Positions 39,554 through 47,003 of a DNA stretch of 64,000 bases are shown piece by piece. Within the stretch, counting starts at the first letter, position 1; every line of letters starts with the position of its first letter. Source of the DNA: JBQTIQ01 sp052387955 (GTDB taxonomy: Bacteria > Actinomycetota > Acidimicrobiia > Acidimicrobiales > JACDCH01); assembly GCA_052387955.1 (NCBI GenBank), contig JBQTIQ010000064.1:15339-79338 (forward strand). The letters are read 5' to 3'. The position numbers were made by a program, and so were the translations under genes. A model generated the notes under the pieces. The model was not told the origin of the DNA, did no database searches, and worked only from the letters and a program-made list of their open reading frames with translations.

Positions 39554-40384
39554 ATGACCGGAAGCACGGGCGCGGCCCGGCCCGACGAGGTCCGCCTCCA
39601 GTCGCTGACCGCGGCGCTGGAACTGCTCAATCGGTTCGCCACCGCCAACGAGATCGGGGTGACCGAGGCCGCCGCCCATCTCGGCGTGGCCAAGAGCACC
39701 GCCCACCGCCTGTTGACGACGTTGGCCGCCTTCGGCTTCGTGGAGCGGACCGTCAACCGGCGCTACCGGCTGGGTGTGCGCATCTACGAGCTGGGCGAGA
39801 TCGCGGTGAGCCGACTGGGGCTCCACGAGGTGGCCCTTCCGGTACTCGAGGAGCTGCGCAACGTCTGCGGCGAGACCGTGCACGTGGCCATCCCCGACGG
39901 TGCCGAGGTCGTCTACATCGCCCGCATGGAGAGCCACCAGGGCCTCCGGTTCTCGTCCCGGGTCGGTCGGCGCATGCCCGCCCACGCCACCAGTTCGGGC
40001 AAGGCCATCGCTGCCTTCAACCCCGAGGTGGCCAAGGCGGTGGTGAGCTCACCCCTGCTGCGGCTCACTGGCCGAACGATCGTGTCGCCCCAGCTGTTCC
40101 TGAGGGCCCTGGCCGATGCCCGCACCGCCGGCTATGCCTGCAGCACCGAGGAAGCCGAGGTGGGCCTGTCGTCGGTTGCCGCTCCCGTGCTCGACGCCGA
40201 CGGCGTCGCCATCGCCGCTGTCTCGGTGGCAGGCCCGTCCGAGCGGATCCTCCATGACGAAAGGCTCACCGCCGGACGGGTCAAGGCCGCCGCCGCCCGC
40301 CTGGCCAAGGACCACGCCGCCTGGCTCCCGCCTCGCCGTCGTTCCGCGCTGCGCGCCAGCCGCCCTACCGACGACCGCCGCTGA
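39554..40384 (+). CDS. IclR-family transcriptional regulator
   Basis: A 276-residue regulator. Residues about 15-75 form the winged helix (LTAALELLNRFATANEIGVTE, GVAKSTAHRLLTTLAAFGFVE, RRYRLGVRIYELGE). The effector domain has VHVAIPDGAEVVYIARMES, RMPAHATSSGKAIAAF and a C-terminal GLSSVAAPVLDADGVAIAAVSVAGP. IclR proteins often activate or repress aromatic operons. Position between the dioxygenase and the monooxygenase genes makes those the likely targets. ATG 39554 avoids starting inside the family B repeat. Confidence 0.9.
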   Translation: MTGSTGAARPDEVRLQSLTAALELLNRFATANEIGVTEAAAHLGVAKSTAHRLLTTLAAFGFVERTVNRRYRLGVRIYELGEIAVSRLGLHEVALPVLEELRNVCGETVHVAIPDGAEVVYIARMESHQGLRFSSRVGRRMPAHATSSGKAIAAFNPEVAKAVVSSPLLRLTGRTIVSPQLFLRALADARTAGYACSTEEAEVGLSSVAAPVLDADGVAIAAVSVAGPSERILHDERLTAGRVKAAAARLAKDHAAWLPPRRRSALRASRPTDDRR

Positions 40385-40503
40385 GGGGTGAGGAGGGCAT
40401 GGCCCCCCCACAGGTTGCTGGAAAACGACCGACGCCGGGCCCTGTGAGGGCCCGGCGTCCCTGCCCGCGGCGGAGCGCGGTCAGGTGAGGTCAGTACCGG
40501 TTG

Positions 40504-41487
40504 TCAGGCCAGCAGCTCGTCGGTGCGGGCGTCGGCCGCAGCCTTGATGGCGGAGGCGGCAGCGGCACCGTCGACACCGGGAAGGGTGGCGGCGAGCGCG
40601 TCGACCGCGGCGCCGGCATGGCCCTTCCAGTTGTCGTAGTGGCCCCGGAGGATGTCCTTGTTGGCGGGGGTGTCAGTGACGATCACCTTCATGAGATCGG
40701 CGCTGAGAGCCCGGTGCCACAGGGCGTCCTCGTTGAGCGAGAAGTGGATAGCGGACAGGAGGCGGTCGCTGTTGGCGGCGGCGGCCGCGCCGGCGATCTG
40801 CTCGTTGATGAGCGGGTCGACGTGGGGCTTGATCACCAGGTGCAGCACGGCGAAGGCCTCACCCAAGTCGTAGGCCACCAACGCCCGCTCGATGAGCTCG
40901 CGCAGCGGCTGGAACGCCTCGGCGTTTTCCCAGATGCCCTGGTGCTCGGCCGGGTTGCAGGCGCCCCGGCTGGTGTTGAGCTGCACCGAGCGGTATGCGA
41001 TCCGCTGGAGCCGGCGCATCTCGTCGGCGGCCTGGAAGGTGCCGCAGTTCTTGATCCGCGACGCGGGGGCGAGGTGGCCGCAGTAGGCGGCGAGCATCTC
41101 GAGCCCGTGGCACGGGTAGCGCAGCGGCGCATAGACGTTGTGCATGTAGGAGAGGTACTCGTCGCTCAGGGCGGCGTCGTAGTTGGAGTCGTCGATCTCT
41201 CGCAGGAGGCCGTCGACCACCGTCTCCTTGCTGTTCTGCAGGGTGTTGTAGCCCCGGTAGGTGGTGCGACGGGGATCGGCGAACGCCTCCCAGTCCTGCA
41301 CCTGCAGGTTCGAGTCCTCGCGGTGGGCGTAGGTCCACTCGGCTACGGGGTTGCCCTCGCCGAGCTCGAAGCTGCGGGGGTAGTCGTACACGAGGCGGGT
41401 GCTGACCAGTTCGTACTCGGTCGGCATACGCCGCGACTCGGGGAGCTGGCGGGAGAAGGTCTTGAGGGTGGGTTTTGCGTCGGCCAT
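40504..41487 (-). CDS. Aromatic/alkene monooxygenase hydroxylase beta subunit (TmoE-like)
   Basis: A 327-residue protein of the soluble diiron monooxygenase beta-subunit family. Alignable stretches with TmoE/TouE: RRMPTEYELVSTRLVYDY near the N-terminus, DWEAFADPRRTTYRGYNTLQ, YAPLRYPCHGLEMLAAYCG, LAPASRIKNCGTFQAADEMRRL and GEAFAVLHLVIKPHVDPLI. This subunit is structural and carries no diiron ligands. It is the last gene of a minus-strand unit (TmoB-like, TmoD-like, TmoE-like), 12 bp after the effector gene. The catalytic alpha subunit is not in the window. Confidence 0.88.
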   Translation of the reverse strand: MADAKPTLKTFSRQLPESRRMPTEYELVSTRLVYDYPRSFELGEGNPVAEWTYAHREDSNLQVQDWEAFADPRRTTYRGYNTLQNSKETVVDGLLREIDDSNYDAALSDEYLSYMHNVYAPLRYPCHGLEMLAAYCGHLAPASRIKNCGTFQAADEMRRLQRIAYRSVQLNTSRGACNPAEHQGIWENAEAFQPLRELIERALVAYDLGEAFAVLHLVIKPHVDPLINEQIAGAAAAANSDRLLSAIHFSLNEDALWHRALSADLMKVIVTDTPANKDILRGHYDNWKGHAGAAVDALAATLPGVDGAAAASAIKAAADARTDELLA

Positions 41488-41499
41488 GTCGTCCTCCTC

Positions 41500-41838
41500 C
41501 TATTCGCTCGGGATCTCGGGCTGGGGTTCGTGGGCAAGCCACCACGCCGCGCCGTCGGACGTCATCGAGACCTTGCCCGAGAACGAGGACATGATGACCT
41601 CGAGCTCGCCCGGCCACCGGAGCTCACGACCGAGGACTTCTTCGACCTGGCCCTTGGTCACGACGCACTTGTTCGGCGACCAGACGCGGATGTAGGCACC
41701 GGCGTCGTCGGTAACGACACCTTCGTTGTGGGCCTCGATGGCCTCGACGATGGCCTGGCCTACCGCGGTCACCTGGACCACAGGGCCGACCCCGGTCTCG
41801 ATTGCGGCCGCCCTGGCCTCAGCTTCTGCTGTGCTCAT
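41500..41838 (-). CDS. Monooxygenase effector/coupling protein (TmoD/MmoB-like)
   Basis: A 112-residue cofactorless regulatory protein of diiron monooxygenases. It contains GVGPVVQVTAVGQAIVEAIEAHNEG, GAYIRVWSPNKCVVTKGQVEEVLG and a C-terminal LEVIMSSFSGKVSMTSDGAAWWL, the usual layout of TmoD. It binds the hydroxylase and tunes coupling of oxygen activation (family knowledge). AAAGG about six nt upstream supports ATG 41838. It is followed closely by the beta subunit gene. Confidence 0.85.
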   Translation of the reverse strand: MSTAEAEARAAAIETGVGPVVQVTAVGQAIVEAIEAHNEGVVTDDAGAYIRVWSPNKCVVTKGQVEEVLGRELRWPGELEVIMSSFSGKVSMTSDGAAWWLAHEPQPEIPSE

Positions 41839-42016
41839 TCCATACCTTTCGATTGGTGACGAAGAACTTCGCCGGGCGCGACGCGGACGACGGTCCCCAA
41901 CGCGGACGACGCAACGAATCGAGGCAGCAGACAACCGGGTTGACCCCCTTACCGACGCCGCTCCGACCTCATGTCGGAGTTGGTCACGGCAACCCAGGTG
42001 CCGGTGCCCTTCGGGA
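41839..42016. other. Spacer where a Rieske ferredoxin gene would be expected
   Basis: The standard order is A-B-C-D-E-F, with the Rieske ferredoxin (TmoC, about 110 residues) between B and D. This 178-bp spacer is too short and shows no CxH...CxxH motif on either strand. It contains a near-repeated GCGGACGACG segment. No gene is seen. Confidence 0.5.
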
Positions 42017-42274
42017 TCAGGCGGCCGGGGCGACCTGGCGGATGGTGAAGAGATCGCTGTAGCCGAGGCCAGCCTCTTCGATCGTCTGGGCAGGATCGAG
42101 GAACTCGCCGGCTTCGTTGTAGATCTGGAACTCGCCCCCGTTGTCGGGGATGCGTAGCCCGAGGACCCAGGTGGGGAACTGATCGAGAAGGCTCTGAACA
42201 GTGAGGTCCGGCATGGTGATGATCACCAGGCGCAGGAAGTCACCCTCGAACCAGCCGTTCAACGGCATGATCAT
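42017..42274 (-). CDS. Monooxygenase hydroxylase gamma subunit (TmoB-like)
   Basis: An 85-residue ubiquitin-like small subunit. MPLNGWFEGDFLRLVIITM, VQSLLDQFPTWVLG, and a C-terminal FLDPAQTIEEAGLGYSDLFTI match the TmoB pattern (length 84 in the toluene 4-monooxygenase system). GGAGGAG lies about ten nt upstream of ATG 42274. It is the first gene of the minus-strand unit. Usually the alpha subunit gene precedes it, but here the upstream DNA is a promoter-like region followed by a divergent lipoprotein gene. Confidence 0.82.
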   Translation of the reverse strand: MIMPLNGWFEGDFLRLVIITMPDLTVQSLLDQFPTWVLGLRIPDNGGEFQIYNEAGEFLDPAQTIEEAGLGYSDLFTIRQVAPAA

Positions 42275-42296
42275 TGTGCTATTTCTCCTCCGTATC

Positions 42297-42310
42297 GACG
42301 TACATACGTC
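42297..42310. promoter_or_regulatory. Palindrome in the monooxygenase leader
   Basis: GACGTACATACGTC is made of perfect 6-bp arms around CA, 22 bp upstream of the TmoB-like ATG. It could be an operator or a small leader stem. Confidence 0.4.
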
Positions 42311-42444
42311 TTACCAACCGGGGGAGCGGAGGCGTATTGGCGCGCGACCCTTCCCCGGGCTTGCTGATGATGAAGCGGCCTCCTCCGAAGTCGTTCAACG
42401 GTGGGCGCACTATACAACACGAGGCATCGCCGTGGGAAAGGTCC

Positions 42445-42465
42445 ATGTTCCAGGATCTGGAACAT
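42445..42465. promoter_or_regulatory. Candidate operator GTTCC-N7-GGAAC, site 2
   Basis: ATGTTCCAG and CTGGAACAT form a perfect 9-bp inverted repeat around GAT. The inner GTTCC-N7-GGAAC matches site 1 at 34439. It lies about 30 bp upstream of the candidate -10 box of the monooxygenase unit, a position suited to an activator such as the IclR-type protein at 39554. Confidence 0.6.
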
Positions 42466-42628
42466 GTCCGGAGCAGTCGGAGCGACGAAAACCGCAGTTC
42501 GGCGCCATTGTCAGCCGTCCCGGAGGCCGGGACGAGGTACCCCATGAAGGGGCTGGGGCATCCGTGCGCGGCAAGGCTCCGGTGGCACTGCGCGTGCGGG
42601 CACGACCGTATTGGGTAAGACTCCGCCC

Positions 42629-43171
42629 ATGCGCTCAAGCATCATTGCCCGGGCCTTGTTGGCATGCTCCCTCCTGTTCTTCGCCGGCTGTGGCGACGAC
42701 GACGACGACGGTGCCGTCAGCACCGGGTCGTCGAACACGGAGAGCCCGACGATCCCGCCCACGACCGCACCGGCCGCCGGGTCGGACGGCTCGGAGGGCC
42801 CGTCGAGCGACGATCCCTACGAGGCTCAACTGATGCTCTCCGGCCTCGCCGAGGTCCCCGGCCCTGGAAGCGCGGGAATGGCCTCCGCCGGCATCACCTA
42901 TGACGGCGACGAGCTCTGTTTCGCCTTCGAGACCGACGGCGTCGGTGCCGTCACCGCCGGCCACATCCACGTCGGCGCCGCCAACGTCGCCGGACCGGTG
43001 GTGGTCAACTTCCAGCTCACGACCTCCGAGGACGGCCCGGTCGACGAGCGGTGCCTCCCCGACGACGAGAAGATCGCCGGGGTCTTCGCCGACCCGGGAG
43101 CCCACTACGTCAACCTCCACACCGCCGAGTTCCCCGATGGAGCGGTGCGGGCCCAGCTGCCGGGCCGATAG
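42629..43171 (+). CDS. CHRD-domain lipoprotein
   Basis: A 180-residue exported lipoprotein. The signal peptide ends in LLFFAGCGDDDDD (lipobox Cys), then a Ser/Thr/Pro linker. A CHRD-type domain follows: YEAQLMLSGLAEVPGPGSAGMASAGI, AVTAGHIHVGAANVAGPVVVNFQL, and GAHYVNLHTAEFPDGAVRAQL. CHRD domains were first seen in chordin; their bacterial function is unknown. ATG 42629 gives a good signal peptide. It is divergent from the monooxygenase unit. Confidence 0.85.
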   Translation: MRSSIIARALLACSLLFFAGCGDDDDDGAVSTGSSNTESPTIPPTTAPAAGSDGSEGPSSDDPYEAQLMLSGLAEVPGPGSAGMASAGITYDGDELCFAFETDGVGAVTAGHIHVGAANVAGPVVVNFQLTTSEDGPVDERCLPDDEKIAGVFADPGAHYVNLHTAEFPDGAVRAQLPGR

Positions 43172-43258
43172 GCCGGTCCGCTCGCCTGACGACGACGGTC
43201 GAACCGGCGCCGTCGGGGCACGGCCCGAGCCTGAACACACCCCAGCAGGGCTGAACGA

Positions 43259-44506
43259 GTGGCAGCGGCGCAACTACAGGCGCTGGCCGACGCCACGCCG
43301 GCGTCGCGGGACCGCTACGTCGACTTCCTCCGGGCCACGAGCATCCTGGTCGTCGTGGTCGGCCACTGGACGATCGCCGTGATCCACTGGGACGACGGCG
43401 TCATCCGCTCGACCAGCGCCATCGGCCAGGCCCCGGGGCTGTGGTTGGCAACGTGGGTCTTCCAGGTGATGCCCGTCTTCTTCTTCGTCGGCGGGTACTC
43501 CAACTTCGTCGCCTACGCGTCGGCCCGGCGGCGCCACCAGACGGCGGTCGACTTCGTACGCACCCGCGCCCGCCGGCTCCTGGTGCCCTCCCTGGCACTG
43601 GTCGCGGTGTGGGCCGTCGTTCAAACGGGGCTGCACTTCACCGCTACCGGCGCCCCCACCGGCCCGAAGCTCGGTGGCCTGGTCGTGCTGAGGGGTGTCC
43701 GCCCGCCGGGCCAGACGATCCCGTTCGGCCCGCTGTGGTTCCTCGCCGCCTATCTCGTCGTAGTGTGCATCGCCCCGCTCACGGTCGCCCTCCACCGGCG
43801 CTTCCGCTGGTGGGCCCCCGCCGTCCTGGCCGCCGGCGCGGTCCTGGCCGACGTGGCCGGCTTCATCGGCGGGCTGTCCGGTGCCCGCTACCTCAACGTG
43901 GTGTTCGTCTTCCTCCTGCCCCACCAGTTGGGCCACTTCTACGGCGACGGGTCCGCCACCCGTTGGCCCCGGTACGCGTTGGCGGCGATGGCGACGGGTG
44001 GCCTCGCCGGCCTCGTGCTGCTGACCAACGCCTGGCCGTTCCGCCCGGCGGGAGCGACCCGCTTCGACTGGTTCCCGGGTATCGGCCACTACCCGCGCAG
44101 CATGCTCGGGACCGACGTCGAAACGGTCTCCAACGCCTACCCGCCGACGTTGTGCTTCCTGTTGGTCGGTCTCTGGCTCATCGGGCTGGTGCTGCTGTTA
44201 CGGCCCCGGGTCAGCCAATGGCTCCAGCGGCCGGGGCCGTGGCGGGCCACCATCGCCGGCAACGCCCGGATCATGACCCTCTTCCTCTGGCACATGACCG
44301 CCTACCTCGTGGCCATCCTGGTGCTGTGGCCGTTGGGTTTCGGCCGCCAGGACGAGCCCACCGCCCGCTGGTGGTTGGAACGACCGTTGTGGGTCCTGGT
44401 TCCGGCGGTCGTGCTGGTCGGGCTGGTCATGATCTTCGGGCGCTTCGAAGCACAGGGCCGGCGCCAAGCGGCCACCCCGGGGCATCCGTCAAGTGAGCAC
44501 CGGTGA
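43259..44506 (+). CDS. Acyltransferase-3 family membrane protein
   Basis: A 415-residue polytopic protein with about ten hydrophobic helices. The first reads RDRYVDFLRATSILVVVVGHWTIA, carrying the family Arg and His; FFFVGGYSNFVAYASARRR and FGPLWFLAAYLVVV follow. This family transfers acyl groups to envelope sugars or lipids using acyl-CoA. Its acceptor is unknown. The start is GTG 43259. The gene end adjoins a 60-bp tandem repeat. Confidence 0.8.
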   Translation: MAAAQLQALADATPASRDRYVDFLRATSILVVVVGHWTIAVIHWDDGVIRSTSAIGQAPGLWLATWVFQVMPVFFFVGGYSNFVAYASARRRHQTAVDFVRTRARRLLVPSLALVAVWAVVQTGLHFTATGAPTGPKLGGLVVLRGVRPPGQTIPFGPLWFLAAYLVVVCIAPLTVALHRRFRWWAPAVLAAGAVLADVAGFIGGLSGARYLNVVFVFLLPHQLGHFYGDGSATRWPRYALAAMATGGLAGLVLLTNAWPFRPAGATRFDWFPGIGHYPRSMLGTDVETVSNAYPPTLCFLLVGLWLIGLVLLLRPRVSQWLQRPGPWRATIAGNARIMTLFLWHMTAYLVAILVLWPLGFGRQDEPTARWWLERPLWVLVPAVVLVGLVMIFGRFEAQGRRQAATPGHPSSEHR

Positions 44507-44522
44507 TAATCTCCCTTATCAC

Positions 44523-44679
44523 CGATGTGGCCTTGACGGCCTCGGCTCGGGCGCCGCGGGCGACGGCCACATCGTTGACAAGGCCGCGGTCCAGATGACG
44601 CTCGGCTCGGGCGCCGCGGGCGCCGGCCACATCGTTGACAAGGCCGCGGTCCAGATGACGCCCGGCTCGGGCGCCGCCA
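44523..44679. repeat. 60-bp tandem repeat between convergent genes
   Basis: A 60-bp unit starting at 44541 recurs at 44601 almost exactly and partially at 44661 (CCCGGCTCGGGCGCCGC). CGATGTGGCC at 44523-44532 is the reverse complement of GGCCACATCG within each unit (44565 and 44625), so the array can fold into a stem. As 60 is a multiple of three, frames across it encode 20-residue repeats, but none looks like a known protein. Confidence 0.85.
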
Positions 44680-44703
44680 ACGACATGCCGGCACGGGTGA
44701 CCC

Positions 44704-45102
44704 TTACCGGGGCCGATGCTCGGTCCCGCGGCCCGGGGTGATGAACAGGGCATCGCCGGGTTCGTGCACGTCGGCGGTGTGCCACACGCCGGGCGGGTTG
44801 ATGATCGCGTGGCCGGCCTCGAGCGCGACCCGACGCTCGTGCCCGTCGACGTCCTGGATGAGCTCGGCCCGACCCGAGAGCAGGACGACGACCTCCTCGC
44901 CGGCCGGGTGGCGTTCCCAGGTGTCCCACGAGGCCGCGAGGTGGCCGAGGACGACGAGGCGGCCGTCGTCCCCGTCCACTTCGAACCGCTGGTCGTAGGC
45001 GTCGAGGTACTCGGCCGACCACTGGAAGTCGGGCAACGGTGTCGCCGTCGGCCCTCGGCCCAGGTGGATGTAGGTCGTTCGCAGGTCGAAGGTTTCGTTC
45101 AC
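44704..45102 (-). CDS. Small cupin-domain protein
   Basis: A 132-residue single cupin. Motif 1: WERHPAGEEVVVLLSGRAEL; motif 2: ALEAGHAIINPPGVWHTADV. These give metal-ligand His and Glu residues. It is soluble with no signal. The function is not defined; such proteins may be sugar isomerases, dioxygenases or sensors. GTG 45102 (VNETFDLRTTYIHLG) is preferred over longer starts because the upstream extension lacks coding character. Confidence 0.75.
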   Translation of the reverse strand: MNETFDLRTTYIHLGRGPTATPLPDFQWSAEYLDAYDQRFEVDGDDGRLVVLGHLAASWDTWERHPAGEEVVVLLSGRAELIQDVDGHERRVALEAGHAIINPPGVWHTADVHEPGDALFITPGRGTEHRPR

Positions 45103-45247
45103 GGCCCCCAGGCTGCCCGTTCGTGCATGACCTGTATTGGACGGATGGGAACGAAGCCTGCCCACCGCCTGTCCTCATTCAAAAGGCAGCCCTTGTGCTA
45201 CAGAATAGGACTGCCTAACGTACAGCGCCCGAACGAGGAGGCCTTCT

Positions 45248-46681
45248 TTGTCGAACGACATCCGTATGCGCTGGCGACGTGGCACCGCCTGTCTCACGGC
45301 GATGGCGGCGCTGACCGGACTGGCCGCCTGCGGCTCCGACGATCCGCCTGCAGCGTCGTCGTCGGCCTCGTCCGACGTTGACAGCGGGCCCACCGCCAGC
45401 GCATCGAGCGGTCCGGCGGTGAGCTCGGCGGTCACGCCCGTGAGCCTCTCCGACGACGACGACCGCCTGCTCGGGGTGACCTACGACGATGCCGGCACCC
45501 TCTACGCGTCGGGTTGGGCAGCCACCGGCGACGACCAGGCCATGGCCGCGGTCCGTTTCGGCGACGACGGCGAGCCCGATCCCACCTTCGGTACCGACGG
45601 GGTGGCGACCATCAACGTGGCTTCGGGCGGGAAGGCGGCCGAGCTGGCCCGATCGATCGTCGTGCAGTCCGACGGCAAGGTTGTCATCGCCGGCCCGGCC
45701 GAGCACGACCCGAGTGCGGCCGGCGACGCTGCCCGCGACACCGACATCGCATTGGCCCGCTTCGACCGCGCCGGCCAACTCGACCCGAGCTTCGGCCAGT
45801 CCGGCATCGCCCGTTTCGACCTGAGCACGGGCGTCGCCGACGGGGACAGCTTCGTCGGCGACACCGCCTGGGGACTGTCCGCTCTCGACGACGACCGGCT
45901 GGTGGTGGTGGCGGCCAAGGTCGGCGCCGACCCTGGGGGCGACCGCGACTTCGCCGTAATGCGCCTCACCCCCGAAGGCGCCGCTGATCCCAGCTTCGGC
46001 ACCGAGGGCGTTTTCGACCTCGATGTCGGCGCCGACAGCGGGGACAGCCCCCGGGAGGCGACGGTGCTGCCCGACGGCAAGCTGCTCGTCAGCGGCTATT
46101 CGTCCGATGCCGACGACGTGGTGCGGGCCGTGCTGTTCCGGCTCAGCGCCGACGGCCAGCTCGACCGGACCTTCGGTACCGACGGCGTCACCACGGCCCA
46201 GCTCCTCGGGCAGGTGACCGAGGCCTACGCCGCGGCGGTGATCGGCGACCACATCCTCACCGCCGGCTACGGCAAGGAAGCCGAGGAGGACAAGGTCGAC
46301 ATGATCATCGGCAACTTCACCATCGACGGCGCCGTCGACACCGGTCGCGGTGAGGACGGTCTCGTCCAGGTCGACGTGGCCGGCGAGGACGACCGGGGCC
46401 GAGACCTGGTCGCCCTGCCCAACGGCGACGTGATGGTCGTCGGCAGCGGCAAGACCTCGGCCGACAACATCGACGCCATGGTGATGCGGCTGACCGCCGC
46501 CGGAGACGTCGACACCGGCTACGGCCCCGAGGGCTTCCAGCTGTTCGAGCTCGGCGGGCCCGAGGACTCGTTCTTCAGCGTGGCGGTGTCGCCCGACGGG
46601 TCGGAGGTGGCCGTCGTCGGCTACGTCGGCCAGGGCGATGACGGCAACGACGACGGGGTGCTGCTGCTGCTCGAACCTTGA
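45248..46681 (+). CDS. Secreted lipoprotein with delta-60 (beta-propeller-like) repeats
   Basis: A 477-residue lipoprotein. The signal ends in ALTGLAACGSDD (lipobox). Then come repeated units with the pattern 'D..FG.DGV....G......L..DGK.VV.G': PDPTFGTDGVATI, LDPSFGQSGIARF, ADPSFGTEGVFDL, LDRTFGTDGVTTA. This is the delta-60 repeat signature, expected to build a beta-propeller. The role is unknown, likely surface binding. GAGGAGG at 45235-45241 sits six nt before TTG 45248; ATG 45266 is the alternative. Confidence 0.8.
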   Translation: MSNDIRMRWRRGTACLTAMAALTGLAACGSDDPPAASSSASSDVDSGPTASASSGPAVSSAVTPVSLSDDDDRLLGVTYDDAGTLYASGWAATGDDQAMAAVRFGDDGEPDPTFGTDGVATINVASGGKAAELARSIVVQSDGKVVIAGPAEHDPSAAGDAARDTDIALARFDRAGQLDPSFGQSGIARFDLSTGVADGDSFVGDTAWGLSALDDDRLVVVAAKVGADPGGDRDFAVMRLTPEGAADPSFGTEGVFDLDVGADSGDSPREATVLPDGKLLVSGYSSDADDVVRAVLFRLSADGQLDRTFGTDGVTTAQLLGQVTEAYAAAVIGDHILTAGYGKEAEEDKVDMIIGNFTIDGAVDTGRGEDGLVQVDVAGEDDRGRDLVALPNGDVMVVGSGKTSADNIDAMVMRLTAAGDVDTGYGPEGFQLFELGGPEDSFFSVAVSPDGSEVAVVGYVGQGDDGNDDGVLLLLEP

Positions 46682-46997
46682 ACCGGGGTCGGCCGGGTGA
46701 GCCCGGCGCCCGCCGTTGAGCGGAGCACGCGTAGCACTCGCATCTGGTCCATGGTCGCCCCCCCGGCGAGTGCCTGGTCCGTAGCCGGTCCGATCGGCTA
46801 CGGACCGGGCGGCGCCAGCTTGGTCGCGGCTGCGGTCGTCGACGCGCAGTGGTGATAACCGCGGGCCGGCGCTTAGCATCGTCGGTCATGACCGTGCTTG
46901 CTCGGGGGCTGCGCCCCCGGGCCCCATCGTCGCCGGGCTCGCTGGCGCTCGCGCCGTCGACCGGTCACGGGTGGGAATCGCAACCGATGGTGCACCA
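46682..46997. other. Gene-free gap before the XerD-type gene
   Basis: A 316-bp gap with a terminator-like hairpin at 46776-46806 and repeat family B at 46890-47003, whose right end includes the start codon of the recombinase gene. No other feature is seen. Confidence 0.5.
46776..46806 (+). terminator. Perfect 11-bp hairpin after the lipoprotein gene
   Basis: GGTCCGTAGCC (46776-46786) pairs exactly with GGCTACGGACC (46796-46806) around a 9-nt loop, 95 bp after the stop codon. There is no U-tract. Confidence 0.5.
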
Positions 46998-47003
46998 GTG
47001 ACC
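46890..47003 (+). repeat. Dispersed repeat family B, copy 3
   Basis: A 114-bp unit closely matching the reverse complement of 36430-36540. It starts with the palindromic CGGGGGCTGCGCCCCCG, continues through GGCTCGCTGGCGCTCGCG and CCGTCGACCGGTCAC, and ends GATGGTGCACCAGTGACC. The final GTG is the probable start codon of the XerD-type gene. Confidence 0.85.

Larger units (their letters stand above)
42275..42628. other. Divergent control region upstream of the monooxygenase genes
   Basis: This 354-bp stretch has no gene. It holds the palindromes at 42297 and 42445 and a minus-strand TATAGT hexamer (reverse complement of 42409-42414) that could be a -10 box with a poor -35 (TCCCAC). The layout fits an activator-dependent promoter for the TmoB-like unit with a leader of about 130 nt. 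The plus-strand promoter of the lipoprotein gene at 42629 must also lie here. Confidence 0.5.

Noticed and set aside
38231..39985. Minus-strand open frame of 584 codons across the dioxygenase and IclR genes
   Set aside because: It runs antisense through two clearly coding genes and the repeat between them.
42279..42638. Truncated alpha subunit gene upstream of the TmoB-like gene
   Set aside because: The minus-strand frame here (119 codons) has no ExxH motif or diiron-protein character; the region looks regulatory.
44493..44741. Small plus-strand gene with 20-residue repeats
   Set aside because: The periodic peptide is explained by the 60-bp tandem DNA repeat; there is no ribosome site and no domain.
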